Source: Bremerella sp. P1
GTDB lineage: Bacteria > Planctomycetota > Planctomycetia > Pirellulales > Pirellulaceae
Direction: 5' to 3'
Assembly: GCF_028748185.1 (NCBI RefSeq)
Contig: NZ_CP118164.1
Span: 1,550,001 to 1,614,000 of the forward strand
DNA length: 64,000 bases
Shown: positions 26,025-34,268 of the stretch, piece by piece
Position numbering within the stretch: position 1 is the stretch's first letter
Layout: the number at the start of each line of letters is the position of its first letter
Program-made: the position numbers and the translations under genes
The notes under the pieces: generated by a model
The model's database searches: none
What the model was told of the DNA's origin: nothing
Seen by the model: the letters and a program-made list of their open reading frames with translations, nothing else

Positions 26025-27014
26025 GTGAGAACGCGCGGATTCACACTTGTGGAGTTGTTGGTAGTGATCGCCATTATTGGCGTCCTGATTGCCCTTTTAC
26101 TTCCAGCGGTACAGCAAGCCCGAGAAGCAGCCCGGCGAATGAGCTGCAGCAACAACCTGAAGCAGCTCGGATTGGGCCTCCATAATTACCATGACACCTT
26201 CGGAGAGATGCCTCCTTGCTCGGTCGCTCCTGAAGATGGCGATCCGGCAGGTGGAGCCCATGGGCCGACGGGCTGGGTCTTTCTGCTGCCATTCATCGAG
26301 CAGACTTCGCTGCACGATCTGATCAGCCAGAAATCGAATAACTTCAATCGCAACTTCTGGCTCGGCTCTGGAAACGCCGCGCCCATTCGTAACGCAGTCA
26401 ATGGTTTGTCGGTCGAATCGTACTGGTGCCCCTCCAGTCCTCTGGCTCGCTTCAAAACCCAGAACAGCCGCCAGATTCAACAGATCGACTACGTGTTTGT
26501 CGCTGGGGCGAATAATCACTCCCGACGGGATCGTAAGGCCGAGAGCAACAGCCACTTTTCCGACGGCGGCGTCTTCCGCCAGCAGTTAGGCGTTTCGTTC
26601 CGTGATATCACCGACGGAACGTCGAACACGTTCTGCATTGGCGAGCAGTCCGGTTTCACCCGAAGCGGTACGAACAACCGATTCGATGCCCGCGCTCATC
26701 CAAACAGTGGTTGGTACATGGGCTCGAAAAACTACACCCGCCCAACCGGTGCCGACAACTCTTGGGGATCAGGCGGCGAGGACGATCGCTGCTACAACGT
26801 GACCACCATCCGCCAAGGGATTAATACGAAAAAAATCGGCGGAAACTGGGCCAAAGCTCCTCGTTGTAATACGCCGGTTCAGTCGGCCCATCCAGGCGGC
26901 GCGCTTGTGATCGTCAGTGATGCTTCCGTGCGTTTCATTCCTGAAACCGCAGCACTTTCGGTGGTGAAAAACCTAGCCAATCGAGACGATGGCAATCCGG
27001 TTCAGTTCCCGTAA
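26025..27014 (+). CDS. DUF1559 pilin-like protein
   Basis: A 329-aa protein with a type IV pilin/pseudopilin N-terminus: GFTLVELLVVIAIIGVLIAL, followed by LLPAVQQAREAARRMSCSNN, the DUF1559 hallmark. The G-F cleavage site lies after VRTR. The C-terminal HPGG...SDASVRF is a variant of the usual DGSV ending. DUF1559 proteins are massively expanded in planctomycetes and probably surface exposed. The GTG at 26025 is chosen because GGGAG sits about ten bases upstream and the prepilin leader is then short; the frame extends to 25944 with an extra hydrophobic stretch that would disrupt the leader. A partner lipoprotein follows. Confidence 0.9.
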   Translation: MRTRGFTLVELLVVIAIIGVLIALLLPAVQQAREAARRMSCSNNLKQLGLGLHNYHDTFGEMPPCSVAPEDGDPAGGAHGPTGWVFLLPFIEQTSLHDLISQKSNNFNRNFWLGSGNAAPIRNAVNGLSVESYWCPSSPLARFKTQNSRQIQQIDYVFVAGANNHSRRDRKAESNSHFSDGGVFRQQLGVSFRDITDGTSNTFCIGEQSGFTRSGTNNRFDARAHPNSGWYMGSKNYTRPTGADNSWGSGGEDDRCYNVTTIRQGINTKKIGGNWAKAPRCNTPVQSAHPGGALVIVSDASVRFIPETAALSVVKNLANRDDGNPVQFP

Positions 27015-27032
27015 CTCGGCCGCTTTGTCTCT

Positions 27033-27076
27033 GAGAAGTGACGCGAGGCAGCGCGTCACTTCTCGCTCTTATTGTT
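27033..27076 (+). terminator. Hairpin terminator after the DUF1559 gene
   Basis: A 13-bp perfect stem (GAGAAGTGACGCG with CGCGTCACTTCTC) and 6-nt loop, followed by T-rich sequence. It could attenuate rather than fully stop transcription into the lipoprotein gene 41 bp downstream. Confidence 0.75.
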
Positions 27077-27117
27077 TCTCTTCTTAATCTTGTAGGCACT
27101 TTATCGGAGTGTGCGAT

Positions 27118-27510
27118 ATGGCTAGGTATGGCCTATGTCTGCTCGCAATCGGCCTTCTTATTGGCTGTAGCGAGTCTGGACCCAAGACGTATTCGGTTGG
27201 TGGAACGGTGACGATTGGTAAGAAGCCAATGAATGGCGGGTATGTTTCCTTCGAGGACCCCGAAACAGGAGAAGCCGCCCAGGGAGCCATCGAGGAAGAC
27301 GGTAGCTACTCGGTCGAGTTGCCCCAAGGCAGCTACCAAGTGATGATCGAACCGACGGAAATCGAAGTGAAGTCGAAAGACGGTATGTCGCCGCCGGAAA
27401 TGAGGTATGTCCAGAACGTACCGGAGCGCTACATGTCGATCGATTCGACCGAGCTATCGGCGGATGTCGGAGACGATTCGACAACGTTCGACTTTACGTT
27501 GACCAAGTAG
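27118..27510 (+). CDS. Small lipoprotein, carboxypeptidase-regulatory/Ig-like fold, DUF1559 partner
   Basis: A 130-aa protein with a lipoprotein signal peptide: hydrophobic run LCLLAIGLL then lipobox LIGC. The mature part has the YSVGGTVTIGKKPMNGGYVS start and DGSYSVELPQGSYQVMIEP strands typical of transthyretin-like/carboxypeptidase-regulatory domains. Such small lipoproteins often sit directly after DUF1559 genes in planctomycetes; role unknown. ATG 27118 with CGGAG eight bases upstream is preferred to the GTG at 27109. Its 3' end overlaps the convergent minus-strand gene by 82 bp. Confidence 0.87.
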   Translation: MARYGLCLLAIGLLIGCSESGPKTYSVGGTVTIGKKPMNGGYVSFEDPETGEAAQGAIEEDGSYSVELPQGSYQVMIEPTEIEVKSKDGMSPPEMRYVQNVPERYMSIDSTELSADVGDDSTTFDFTLTK

Positions 27511-28094
27511 CTAACCTCGGCCTCCGTCGAAACCTGCTCGGGAATCGGCTCTGTCTTGAGATCAAAAAACGAATCGAGCGTGACCAACACCAGCATGATC
27601 ACGCCGACGATCAATTTGCCAACCGTCCCCAGGATGCGTCCGATGAACGCTCCTTGACCGATCGCCATTCGCTCTTCATGCGACTTCTCGGTGTTATGCT
27701 CGCCTAACCAGGCACCACCGAACGCTCCGAGTGCACCACCTAACAGCGCGCCGATCATCGTTCCCAGAATGGGAATAAAGCTCAGCAGAATAGCGCCGGC
27801 CAGGCTCCCGATAAACGCCCCGACCAGCGATAAGAACACGCCCCAGCGACTTCCTCCCTGCTTGGCAGCCCCGGCGGCCCCGGCGAGGAACTCGACGATT
27901 TCTCCGATCACGGCCAGCACGGCAATCACGATCACCACGGTCCAGCTGACGCGTGGGAAATACCCGGCCGGCAGAAAATAGGCATACAGGACCGTGCACA
28001 GCAGCAAGATCCAGTTGCCCGGCAGCGTAATGAAAGTCGTCAGCCAGGCAAACGCATTGACCATCAATAACAAAACAGCGGCGACATAAACCAT
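27429..28094 (-). CDS. DUF456 family membrane protein
   Basis: A 221-aa protein with the DUF456 pattern: N-terminal TM segments (MVYVAAVLLLMVNAFAWL; ITLPGNWILLLCTVLYAYFL), a third TM ending IGEIVEFLAGAAGAAKQGGS, then Gly-rich hydrophobic segments (FIGSLAGAILLSFIPILGTM; ALLGGALGAFGGAWLGE) and a last TM near VGKLIVGVIMLVLVTL. The roughly 45-residue hydrophilic tail is the part encoded opposite the lipoprotein gene and may be variable. Function unknown. Confidence 0.87.
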   Translation of the reverse strand: MVYVAAVLLLMVNAFAWLTTFITLPGNWILLLCTVLYAYFLPAGYFPRVSWTVVIVIAVLAVIGEIVEFLAGAAGAAKQGGSRWGVFLSLVGAFIGSLAGAILLSFIPILGTMIGALLGGALGAFGGAWLGEHNTEKSHEERMAIGQGAFIGRILGTVGKLIVGVIMLVLVTLDSFFDLKTEPIPEQVSTEAEVSYLVNVKSNVVESSPTSADSSVESIDM

Positions 28095-28236
28095 GAGGGG
28101 ATATTCCTGGAGTAAGCCAAGATACGCATGGAATTGGTTATTCGATGCGGCGAACTCAGTCTGAGGTATTATCTCGAAGAATCGGCCAAGTTCTAGACGT
28201 AGCTGCTATCGGTCATCCGCAGGCCAAGGCGAGTTG

Positions 28237-28785
28237 CTAGGAACTCTCTCGACTTAAAAATCGCGCAATCCGAGCCATCAACTCATAGGTGGTGATGGCC
28301 AGAGTTACGTTGATAGGCGAGTAAACAACAAAAAGGCTGACCAAGCCCAACAAATACACATCCATATTGGAAACGTAGCCAAGTCCCCAGAGTGATCCGA
28401 ATATCAGCAGTGTATTTGGCCCCATCAGCCACAGGCCGGCCAGGAGAATTCCGTAGTCATGATTGAGTACGTGATCTAAACGTCGCTCCCAACTCACGTC
28501 TCCCTCCAACCGATAGGCCCTGGCGATGAACAGGACACCTGAGATCGTCTGCATCAGACTGAATAGCAACGTGAGTGGGATCAGAACGAACACATTGATC
28601 CAGTCGGATTCTATGCCAATAGAATGCAGTCCCAATCGGACAGGCGCCATCAGCACCATAGCCGAGTACCCCAGCACCATGATCACGGTGAGACCAATTC
28701 GTTCGTCGCCCATCGAACTGCATTTGGCAAATGGAAAAAAAAGTGCCCCGCGACTGGGACAACAGAAGCTGTCTATCCCCATCAT
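28237..28785 (-). CDS. Hypothetical multi-pass membrane protein
   Basis: Up to 182 aa with about four TM segments: LTVIMVLGYSAMVLMAPV, WINVFVLIPLTLLFSLMQTI, YGILLAGLWLMGPNTLLIFG and DVYLLGLVSLFVVYSPINV. The family was not recognised. The start is uncertain: ATG 28785 gives a Cys/Phe-rich leader, while ATG 28713 starts at MGDERIGL right before the first TM segment and looks more natural, though neither has a clear ribosome-binding site. It is divergent from the deoxyhypusine-synthase-like gene. Confidence 0.6.
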   Translation of the reverse strand: MMGIDSFCCPSRGALFFPFAKCSSMGDERIGLTVIMVLGYSAMVLMAPVRLGLHSIGIESDWINVFVLIPLTLLFSLMQTISGVLFIARAYRLEGDVSWERRLDHVLNHDYGILLAGLWLMGPNTLLIFGSLWGLGYVSNMDVYLLGLVSLFVVYSPINVTLAITTYELMARIARFLSRESS

Positions 28786-28851
28786 ATCCCTGGGGCGTCC
28801 AGCGGCGTTGAGATTTGTGCTTTAGGTTGCCAATCCGGCAAGGAGCCCCAA

Positions 28852-28880
28852 TTACATACAGCTTGCCCCCCTGTTATAAT
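28852..28880 (+). promoter_or_regulatory. Extended -10 promoter upstream of the deoxyhypusine-synthase-like gene
   Basis: A perfect TATAAT at 28875-28880 is preceded by TG one base upstream (extended -10). A weak -35 candidate TTACAT at 28852 has a 17-bp spacer. The box is 63 bp before the ATG at 28944. Confidence 0.6.
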
Positions 28881-28943
28881 TTCGCGCCTTACATCCACCA
28901 TGTTTGCCCTGGGGTTTCCCCGTCTTTCGTCAGGAGATTGTTG

Positions 28944-29906
28944 ATGAGCATCAGTGCGTTTATGGAAAAGCATTACCGCCACTTTAACGCTCGCGAGATG
29001 GTGGAAGCGGCCAAGACGTATAAGTCGATGGTCGAAGGGGGCGGCAAGATGTTTATGTCCATCGCCGGGGCGATGAGCACGGCCGAGCTGGGCATTTCGC
29101 TGGCCGAAATGATCCGTCAGGATAAAGTGCACGCGATCAGCTGCACCGCGGCCAACTTCGAGGAAGACTTCTTCAACCTGGTGGCTCACGACGAATACGA
29201 ACTGTGCCCGAACTACCGCGACCTTTCCCCGGAAGATGAATTTCAGCTTCGCGAAGGTGGTTTCAACCGCGTGACGGACACTTGTATCCCGGAAACGGTC
29301 ATTCGCCACTTCGAGCACAATTTGCTCGAGTACTGGAAGGAAGCCGACGAAAAGGGGGAGCAACACTTCCCGGTCGATTATTTCTTCCGCCTGCTGAAGG
29401 ATGGCAAGCTGCAAGAGCACTACCAGATCCCGCCAGAAAACAGCTGGGTGCTGGCTGCTTACGAAAAGGGAATCCCTGTCTTCACCCCAGGCTGGGAAGA
29501 CTCGACGCTGGGGAACATCTTCGCGGCTCGCGTTTACGACGGGACCCTTTCCTCGCACAACGTGATTCACCCCGGTACCGCCATGATGCAAGAGCTGGTG
29601 AAGTGGTACCTGGAACACGAAAAGAACGGCATCGGGTTCTACCAGATCGGCGGCGGTATCGCAGGCGACTTCGCGATCTGTGCCGTTCCACTGGTACTGC
29701 AAGACCTGGAAATGCGGGATGCGAATCTGTGGAGCTACTTCTGCCAGATCTCGGATTCAACCACGTCGTTCGGCTCGTACAGCGGTGCGGTCCCCAACGA
29801 AAAGATCACGTGGTACAAGCTGAGCAAGGAAAGCCCCAAGTTCATGATCAACTCGGACGCCTCGATCGTGGCTCCGTTGATGTTCGCCTACATCCTGGGG
29901 CAGTAG
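28944..29906 (+). CDS. Deoxyhypusine synthase family protein
   Basis: A 320-aa protein of the deoxyhypusine synthase family. The GAMSTAELGISLAEMI and FTPGWEDSTLGNI segments, HPGTAMM, GFYQIGGGIAGDFAI and the C-terminal SDASIVAPLM all fit. Lys292 in ITWYKL aligns with the catalytic Lys of the eukaryotic WGKI motif, so the enzyme is probably active. Bacteria lack eIF5A, the eukaryotic substrate; bacterial homologues have been linked to polyamine metabolism such as homospermidine formation, and that is the most likely role here (inference). ATG 28944 has CAGGAG eight bases ahead. Confidence 0.92.
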   Translation: MSISAFMEKHYRHFNAREMVEAAKTYKSMVEGGGKMFMSIAGAMSTAELGISLAEMIRQDKVHAISCTAANFEEDFFNLVAHDEYELCPNYRDLSPEDEFQLREGGFNRVTDTCIPETVIRHFEHNLLEYWKEADEKGEQHFPVDYFFRLLKDGKLQEHYQIPPENSWVLAAYEKGIPVFTPGWEDSTLGNIFAARVYDGTLSSHNVIHPGTAMMQELVKWYLEHEKNGIGFYQIGGGIAGDFAICAVPLVLQDLEMRDANLWSYFCQISDSTTSFGSYSGAVPNEKITWYKLSKESPKFMINSDASIVAPLMFAYILGQ

Positions 29907-29945
29907 AACTCGAAGCGTCTGAGAGAAACAGACGGAAAGAGTTTT

Positions 29946-30035
29946 AACCACGGATTACACGGATAAGCACAGATGTTTTAGAGTCGTCTTTGACGACTCT
30001 TTTTTTATCCGTGACTATCTGCGTAATCCGTGGTT
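29946..30035. repeat. Imperfect inverted repeat enclosing a terminator hairpin
   Basis: Two 29-bp arms, 29946-29974 and 30007-30035, are inverted copies with 24 of 29 positions matching, including 13 identical bases at the outer tips (AACCACGGATTAC). Between them is the terminator stem. The arm resembles a dispersed repeat that begins ACCACGGATTACACGGAT and is known to me from several bacterial genomes. It lies exactly between the convergent deoxyhypusine-synthase-like gene and the T6SS sheath-like gene, with no transposase. Confidence 0.8.
29980..30006 (+). terminator. Rho-independent terminator inside the inverted repeat
   Basis: A 9-bp perfect stem (AGAGTCGTC with GACGACTCT), a 3-nt loop and seven T residues. 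It ends transcription of the deoxyhypusine-synthase-like gene. Confidence 0.88.
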
Positions 30036-30059
30036 TGTCTCTTCTTCTTCCGCGTGCGG

Positions 30060-31508
30060 TTACTTCCACGGTCCTTGTAGCTTGCCACCGCGTAGCGATT
30101 GGAGGCCGCGAATCTGGACGCGGTCTTGGTTTTTGAACGAGATCACCGGGCTCAGGCCGATCTCCATCAGTTTGGCCAATTCATCATCAGTCAGCAGGCA
30201 CTCTCCGCAAGGATGGGCATCGCCGTCTTCGGCCGGGTCGTAGTAGACCGGCAGGTCGCTGAACTGGGACACGGCGGAAGTGTCCTGGCTCCAGCCGGCT
30301 TCGTTATAGCCGTTGGCAAGGGCCGTACATGCCAGCCATACGGGGCTGCCCCAGGCCAGTTGGCTTCCACCGGGCTTCGAGATCTCTTCGAAGTCGAAGC
30401 TGTCGGTCGACTTATACTTCTTGCCGTACGGTAGCCGCAATTGCACCCTGGGCCAAAGGCCGGCCACGTTCAACATGGGCCGCGTGATGCGGTTGGCGTT
30501 CCACGCTTCGTGGATGGGGGACTCAGGGTCGAGCCACTGCTCTTTAGTTGCTCGCAGCTCAATTGCTGCGGAAGCTCCGGCCGACTGGCAAAGGTCCCCC
30601 AGCTTCGCCGCGAGAATTAAGTCGTCCTGGTTCACTGCGAAGGGAAACAGGCAGCCGACCACACCCCACGGCGTGGCCCCGGGTGTCTTGGAAGGGGTCG
30701 TCATCAATTCGGCCAGCCAGCCGGTTTGCCAGTTTTCGTCCTGCAGTGCTTCGCGAAAGGCCTGGGCCGTGGTGTCGAGAATGTAGATCTTCAGCTTGGC
30801 GTGCGTTTCGACCTGGAAGGTCATCATCCGCAGCCCTCGCCAGTTCATTTCCAACGCATGAAACTTCGGCCCTTGCAGCACACGACGCATGGTCTCCTGG
30901 ATCGCCTCATCGACGACGGCAACGAGTTCGTCCTGCCGCGGATCGACCTTTTGGATATTGCTGCCGGCAAGAACCTCTTCGATGAACGCACCCCAGTTGC
31001 CTGTTTCCAAAGGCGAACCGCTGGTGTCCGTCGATTGTGAGAGGACGTCCGCGAAGAGATCTTCCGAGCCTGGTGCCGCGGCTGAAACGCCCTGCGTTGG
31101 TTCAGGCGTAGCCGGGGCCGCTTCTTCCTGCTTCGGAGCCCATGCCATCACTTCGGCCGCAGCGGCCTCAAAGTGCTTGGGGTTTTTCAGGCGACGGCGA
31201 AGCGTACGGAGATTCTCAAACAGGGTCAGCTTCTCGAACAGTTCATCCGGCTCGAAGTCCTCGAACTCTTGGAACTCGATATCTTCGGTTTGGCCATCGG
31301 CCGATGCGAGGATGCCGTCGAGACGCACACCCAGTTTCTCCGGCAACTCGTACAGATTGTCGCGATCGACAAAGACCGGCTTGGGGCTCTTCCGATCGTC
31401 CTCGTGGCCGGTGCCACGGAAATTGCCAATTAGCAGTAAGTGCAACGGGGTTTTCTCGTTGACTTCAGGAGCATGAGAACGCGAACCACCAACTTGAATT
31501 TCCGCCAT
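30060..31508 (-). CDS. T6SS contractile-sheath-like protein, TssB-TssC fusion
   Basis: A 482-aa protein that appears to join two sheath subunits. Residues about 20-115 resemble TssB (ImpB): LHLLLIGNFRG, then VFVDRDNLYELPEKLGVRL, then the FEDFEPDELFEKL segment. Residues about 180-480 resemble TssC (ImpC): FHALEMNWRGLRMMTFQVET, WGVVGCLFPF, VQLRLPYGKKYK and a LPVYYDPAEDG-like stretch. The ending at LQSLRGGKLQGPWK comes before the last 100 or so residues of normal TssC. A Pro/Ala-rich linker joins the halves. TssB-TssC pairs form the sheath around the Hcp tube; this fusion may be a specialised sheath or cap component. An FHA gene lies 49 bp upstream on the same strand. Confidence 0.8.
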   Translation of the reverse strand: MAEIQVGGSRSHAPEVNEKTPLHLLLIGNFRGTGHEDDRKSPKPVFVDRDNLYELPEKLGVRLDGILASADGQTEDIEFQEFEDFEPDELFEKLTLFENLRTLRRRLKNPKHFEAAAAEVMAWAPKQEEAAPATPEPTQGVSAAAPGSEDLFADVLSQSTDTSGSPLETGNWGAFIEEVLAGSNIQKVDPRQDELVAVVDEAIQETMRRVLQGPKFHALEMNWRGLRMMTFQVETHAKLKIYILDTTAQAFREALQDENWQTGWLAELMTTPSKTPGATPWGVVGCLFPFAVNQDDLILAAKLGDLCQSAGASAAIELRATKEQWLDPESPIHEAWNANRITRPMLNVAGLWPRVQLRLPYGKKYKSTDSFDFEEISKPGGSQLAWGSPVWLACTALANGYNEAGWSQDTSAVSQFSDLPVYYDPAEDGDAHPCGECLLTDDELAKLMEIGLSPVISFKNQDRVQIRGLQSLRGGKLQGPWK

Positions 31509-31557
31509 GTTGTCTCCCCCGACATTGCCTTGCTTCAGGTTGTAACATGGTGCCGAA

Positions 31558-33879
31558 CTATTGAGGCTGCTCGACTACGCGATTCATGCCCAGTTTCTTG
31601 AGTGACTCGGCCCACGATTTCTTGGTGAATAATTGCCAGCTATCGGGCATGTCCGCCACTTCGGCCAACACGCCGACGACATCTTTACCCAGCAGTTCGT
31701 CTACCGTCTCTTGATCACGCTGCGACAAAAAGGTGGTCAACAGATTCGGTGAGAAGACGGCAAAGAATTGCGGGCCTGGTCCCGGGGTTGGCAGATCACC
31801 CCGCTTGGGAGCAAACAGCCCGTCCCGGAAATGATGGACGACTTCCTGGGGATCTCCCTTGGTGAACATGCAACTAATCGCATCCAGGCCCCATAGCTCG
31901 TCGATGATCTCGCGAAACGGTTCGAGGTCTTCAGGGCAGTACAGCATGGGACCACCGAGCGCTGCGAACTTGGCATCCAGGTCGCCGCGCAGAGGTGTTC
32001 CTTCCAACTCCTCTGGGATTTGCATTTCGGCTCGCATGAAGTGAATCGAAAGGACGGGCTTGGCGATCTTCGACAAACTGCTGATCAGTGCGAACGGAGA
32101 AAACGAAACCTTGGGCACACCTTCGATGATACTGTGATAAACAGGGTACCCAGAGTCGGCCGTCTCTTCTTTGAAGCACAGTCCGCGCACCGACTCTGGC
32201 GAAGTGGGAACCGACTCTTTATCTCCCTCGCCCTCCTTCGATGGTGGCGGAGCCGCGGAAACGTAATCAGGATTCCGCCAATTCGACGAAGGCCCCGGTT
32301 CGGGAGGCTCGATGATGTTTTCTGGGTTGCCTGGCCCCGGCGAGGATACGTTCGGAAAGTCCTCGGCCGGAGGACCAGTGAACTTGTTGGTCGGTGGTTC
32401 GTCGGGAGAGAACCCTACCAGGTTGGGATTCCCACCGTCGGGTCCCATTTGATTGGTAAACGACGGTCCGCTTCCTCCGGCGAACGAAGGAGGTCCAAAC
32501 AACGGTTCGTCTTCGTCATCCCCTTCGTCCCCAAATTCAAGCGAGGGACCAACATTGGGACCGAAATCATCCGATCCAAAATCGAGGTTGGGATTCTTGC
32601 CCTCACCAAATCCGCCTGGGGCTTGCCAAGGCGGCGCATTCTGACTGCCGGGAGGCTCAAACTTGTTTTCAGGTGGCCCAGCATCTTGGGGAGCGGGAGG
32701 CGAAGTAAAACTCGAAAACTGCGGAGCATCCGATGGTTCATCGAAGTTGGGAAAGCCACCTTGCGGTGCACCAGGGGGAAGATGGGGCGTCCCTGGCGGC
32801 ACGGGACCTGGCGATGGCGGCGTAAAACTCGGAGGAGTTTCCCGCGGTGGCTGCTCGGGCGCCTCAAAATTTGGCGGTGCCCCCGCGCCGGCAGGTGGTT
32901 CCGCATGAGGGAATCGCGGGTCGATTGGTGGTGGACTGCCGGGTGGACTTCCCGGAGGAGTGCCAGGGGAATGACGAAAACCAGGCGGCATTCCTGGTGG
33001 CGGCCCTGCTGGAGCGGCCCCACTTCCTCCCTTGGCAAACTTGAAGACCGGGCCTTCGTCTCCACCTCGCTTATGAGGCGGAACGAAATCGGGATGGTCG
33101 GGCGTCGGTGTGCCGGGAGGTAATTGGCCAGGGATTACTTGCCCTGGAGTGGGCTGACCAGGCGTGGTCGGCGTGGAAGATGGCTGTGCCCACGGCGGAC
33201 TCTTCGAAGGTCCATGCGAAGAGGGTCCTGGCGGTGGAGGACTGTCTGCCGGAGGAAAACCAGGAGGATGCCCCGGATTAGTACCGGTATCAGGCTTCGC
33301 GAATTCGGGCGGAGGGAAATTCTCAGGCGGTGGAAAATCCATGTTGCCGCTTGGCGGCTGATGAGGCATGCCTGCGGGAGGTGCCCCGGGAGCTCCCGGC
33401 GGCAATGGCGGTCCCGATGGTGCTCCGGGTGGTTGTGGCTGACCGTGGGACTCCGACTTTGGGAACTGAGGATCATCCTCGGGATAAACCTGACTGCCGA
33501 ATGTCGTCGACATGAGCGAGCGATTTCGGACCGGTTCAGGCATTCCGATACTGGTCGACTCGTACGGGCTCTTGGCTCCCCCTTCAATCTTGACCATGAA
33601 CTCGGTCCGTCCGGCGAAGACCTTTTGGCCGTCACGGATCACAAGACTCTCTTTGACGAAGTCATCATCAACACGGGTCCCGTTACGACTATCCAGATCG
33701 CGTAACCAGCAATACTTTCCGTCGTTCCGAATCTCGAAGTGCTGTCCCGACATCATTACGTCGTCGGTGAAGGCCTCATCCGAGTAGTTTGTGCGTCCAA
33801 CTTTGCACGTTCGATCTTGCGGAATTTTGATTTGGCGTCCGACCTCCGAGCCGACAACCACCTCAAGGACAACCAACAT
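31558..33879 (-). CDS. FHA-domain protein with long Pro-rich linker and DUF4123-like C-terminal domain
   Basis: A 773-aa protein. Residues 1-98 form an FHA domain with the phospho-Thr-binding residues present (GR at 28-29, SGQH at 44-47, NGT at 66-68). Residues about 130-560 are extremely Pro/Gly-rich and low in complexity, probably an extended linker. The last 195 residues (from about 578) fold into a predicted alpha/beta domain with VLSIHFMRAE, ELWGLDAISCMFTKG and LLTTFLSQRD, matching the layout of DUF4123 (TEC/Tap) adaptors that load effectors on VgrG. It is upstream of the sheath-like gene in one operon. The C-terminal assignment is by pattern only. Confidence 0.8.
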   Translation of the reverse strand: MLVVLEVVVGSEVGRQIKIPQDRTCKVGRTNYSDEAFTDDVMMSGQHFEIRNDGKYCWLRDLDSRNGTRVDDDFVKESLVIRDGQKVFAGRTEFMVKIEGGAKSPYESTSIGMPEPVRNRSLMSTTFGSQVYPEDDPQFPKSESHGQPQPPGAPSGPPLPPGAPGAPPAGMPHQPPSGNMDFPPPENFPPPEFAKPDTGTNPGHPPGFPPADSPPPPGPSSHGPSKSPPWAQPSSTPTTPGQPTPGQVIPGQLPPGTPTPDHPDFVPPHKRGGDEGPVFKFAKGGSGAAPAGPPPGMPPGFRHSPGTPPGSPPGSPPPIDPRFPHAEPPAGAGAPPNFEAPEQPPRETPPSFTPPSPGPVPPGTPHLPPGAPQGGFPNFDEPSDAPQFSSFTSPPAPQDAGPPENKFEPPGSQNAPPWQAPGGFGEGKNPNLDFGSDDFGPNVGPSLEFGDEGDDEDEPLFGPPSFAGGSGPSFTNQMGPDGGNPNLVGFSPDEPPTNKFTGPPAEDFPNVSSPGPGNPENIIEPPEPGPSSNWRNPDYVSAAPPPSKEGEGDKESVPTSPESVRGLCFKEETADSGYPVYHSIIEGVPKVSFSPFALISSLSKIAKPVLSIHFMRAEMQIPEELEGTPLRGDLDAKFAALGGPMLYCPEDLEPFREIIDELWGLDAISCMFTKGDPQEVVHHFRDGLFAPKRGDLPTPGPGPQFFAVFSPNLLTTFLSQRDQETVDELLGKDVVGVLAEVADMPDSWQLFTKKSWAESLKKLGMNRVVEQPQ

Positions 33880-34268
33880 GATGTTAAATCTTGCGCCTAA
33901 CTTAGAGGGAACGAGTCCAACAATCGATTAGATCAGTATCTAAGTGCCTCGTCAAACAATTACGTCCTAAGGCTTTCATGCAATGAAGCTTAAAGCGAGT
34001 GCATCCTAAGAAGGGTGCAAGTAAGACCGGCCAATGCCGTCACAATCGATTCGTTCGACAACATCGCGCATACCCCGTGGTTTACCCCAACTGTCCCGAT
34101 GACTGCAATCGCCAAGAATACCCCGGAAAACCGGAATAATTCGGGGAGTTTTGCGACTTTGCCCACGACACTTTTCGCGTTTGAGGGAAGAATGAAATCT
34201 TAACCCAACAAGGGCAATCGGGCCCTGTTACCTCGTCCCATTCTTCTGACCCCTTCGTGAAAGAGCTC
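33880..34268. other. Divergent intergenic region, no gene seen
   Basis: About 390 bp between the FHA gene and the methyltransferase gene. It must contain promoters for both. I see no convincing -35/-10 pair, no sigma-54 GG-GC pair and no gene; short open frames here have no domain-like content. Confidence 0.4.

Noticed and set aside
29946-30035. Insertion sequence
   Set aside because: Terminal inverted repeats are present but only 32 bp separate them and no transposase or target duplication is seen.
32020-33123. Long plus-strand open frame (367 codons) opposite the Pro-rich linker of the FHA protein
   Set aside because: It is the complement of a low-complexity Pro/Gly-coding stretch. The product is Arg/Trp-rich without domain features, while the minus-strand frame continues a clear FHA protein.
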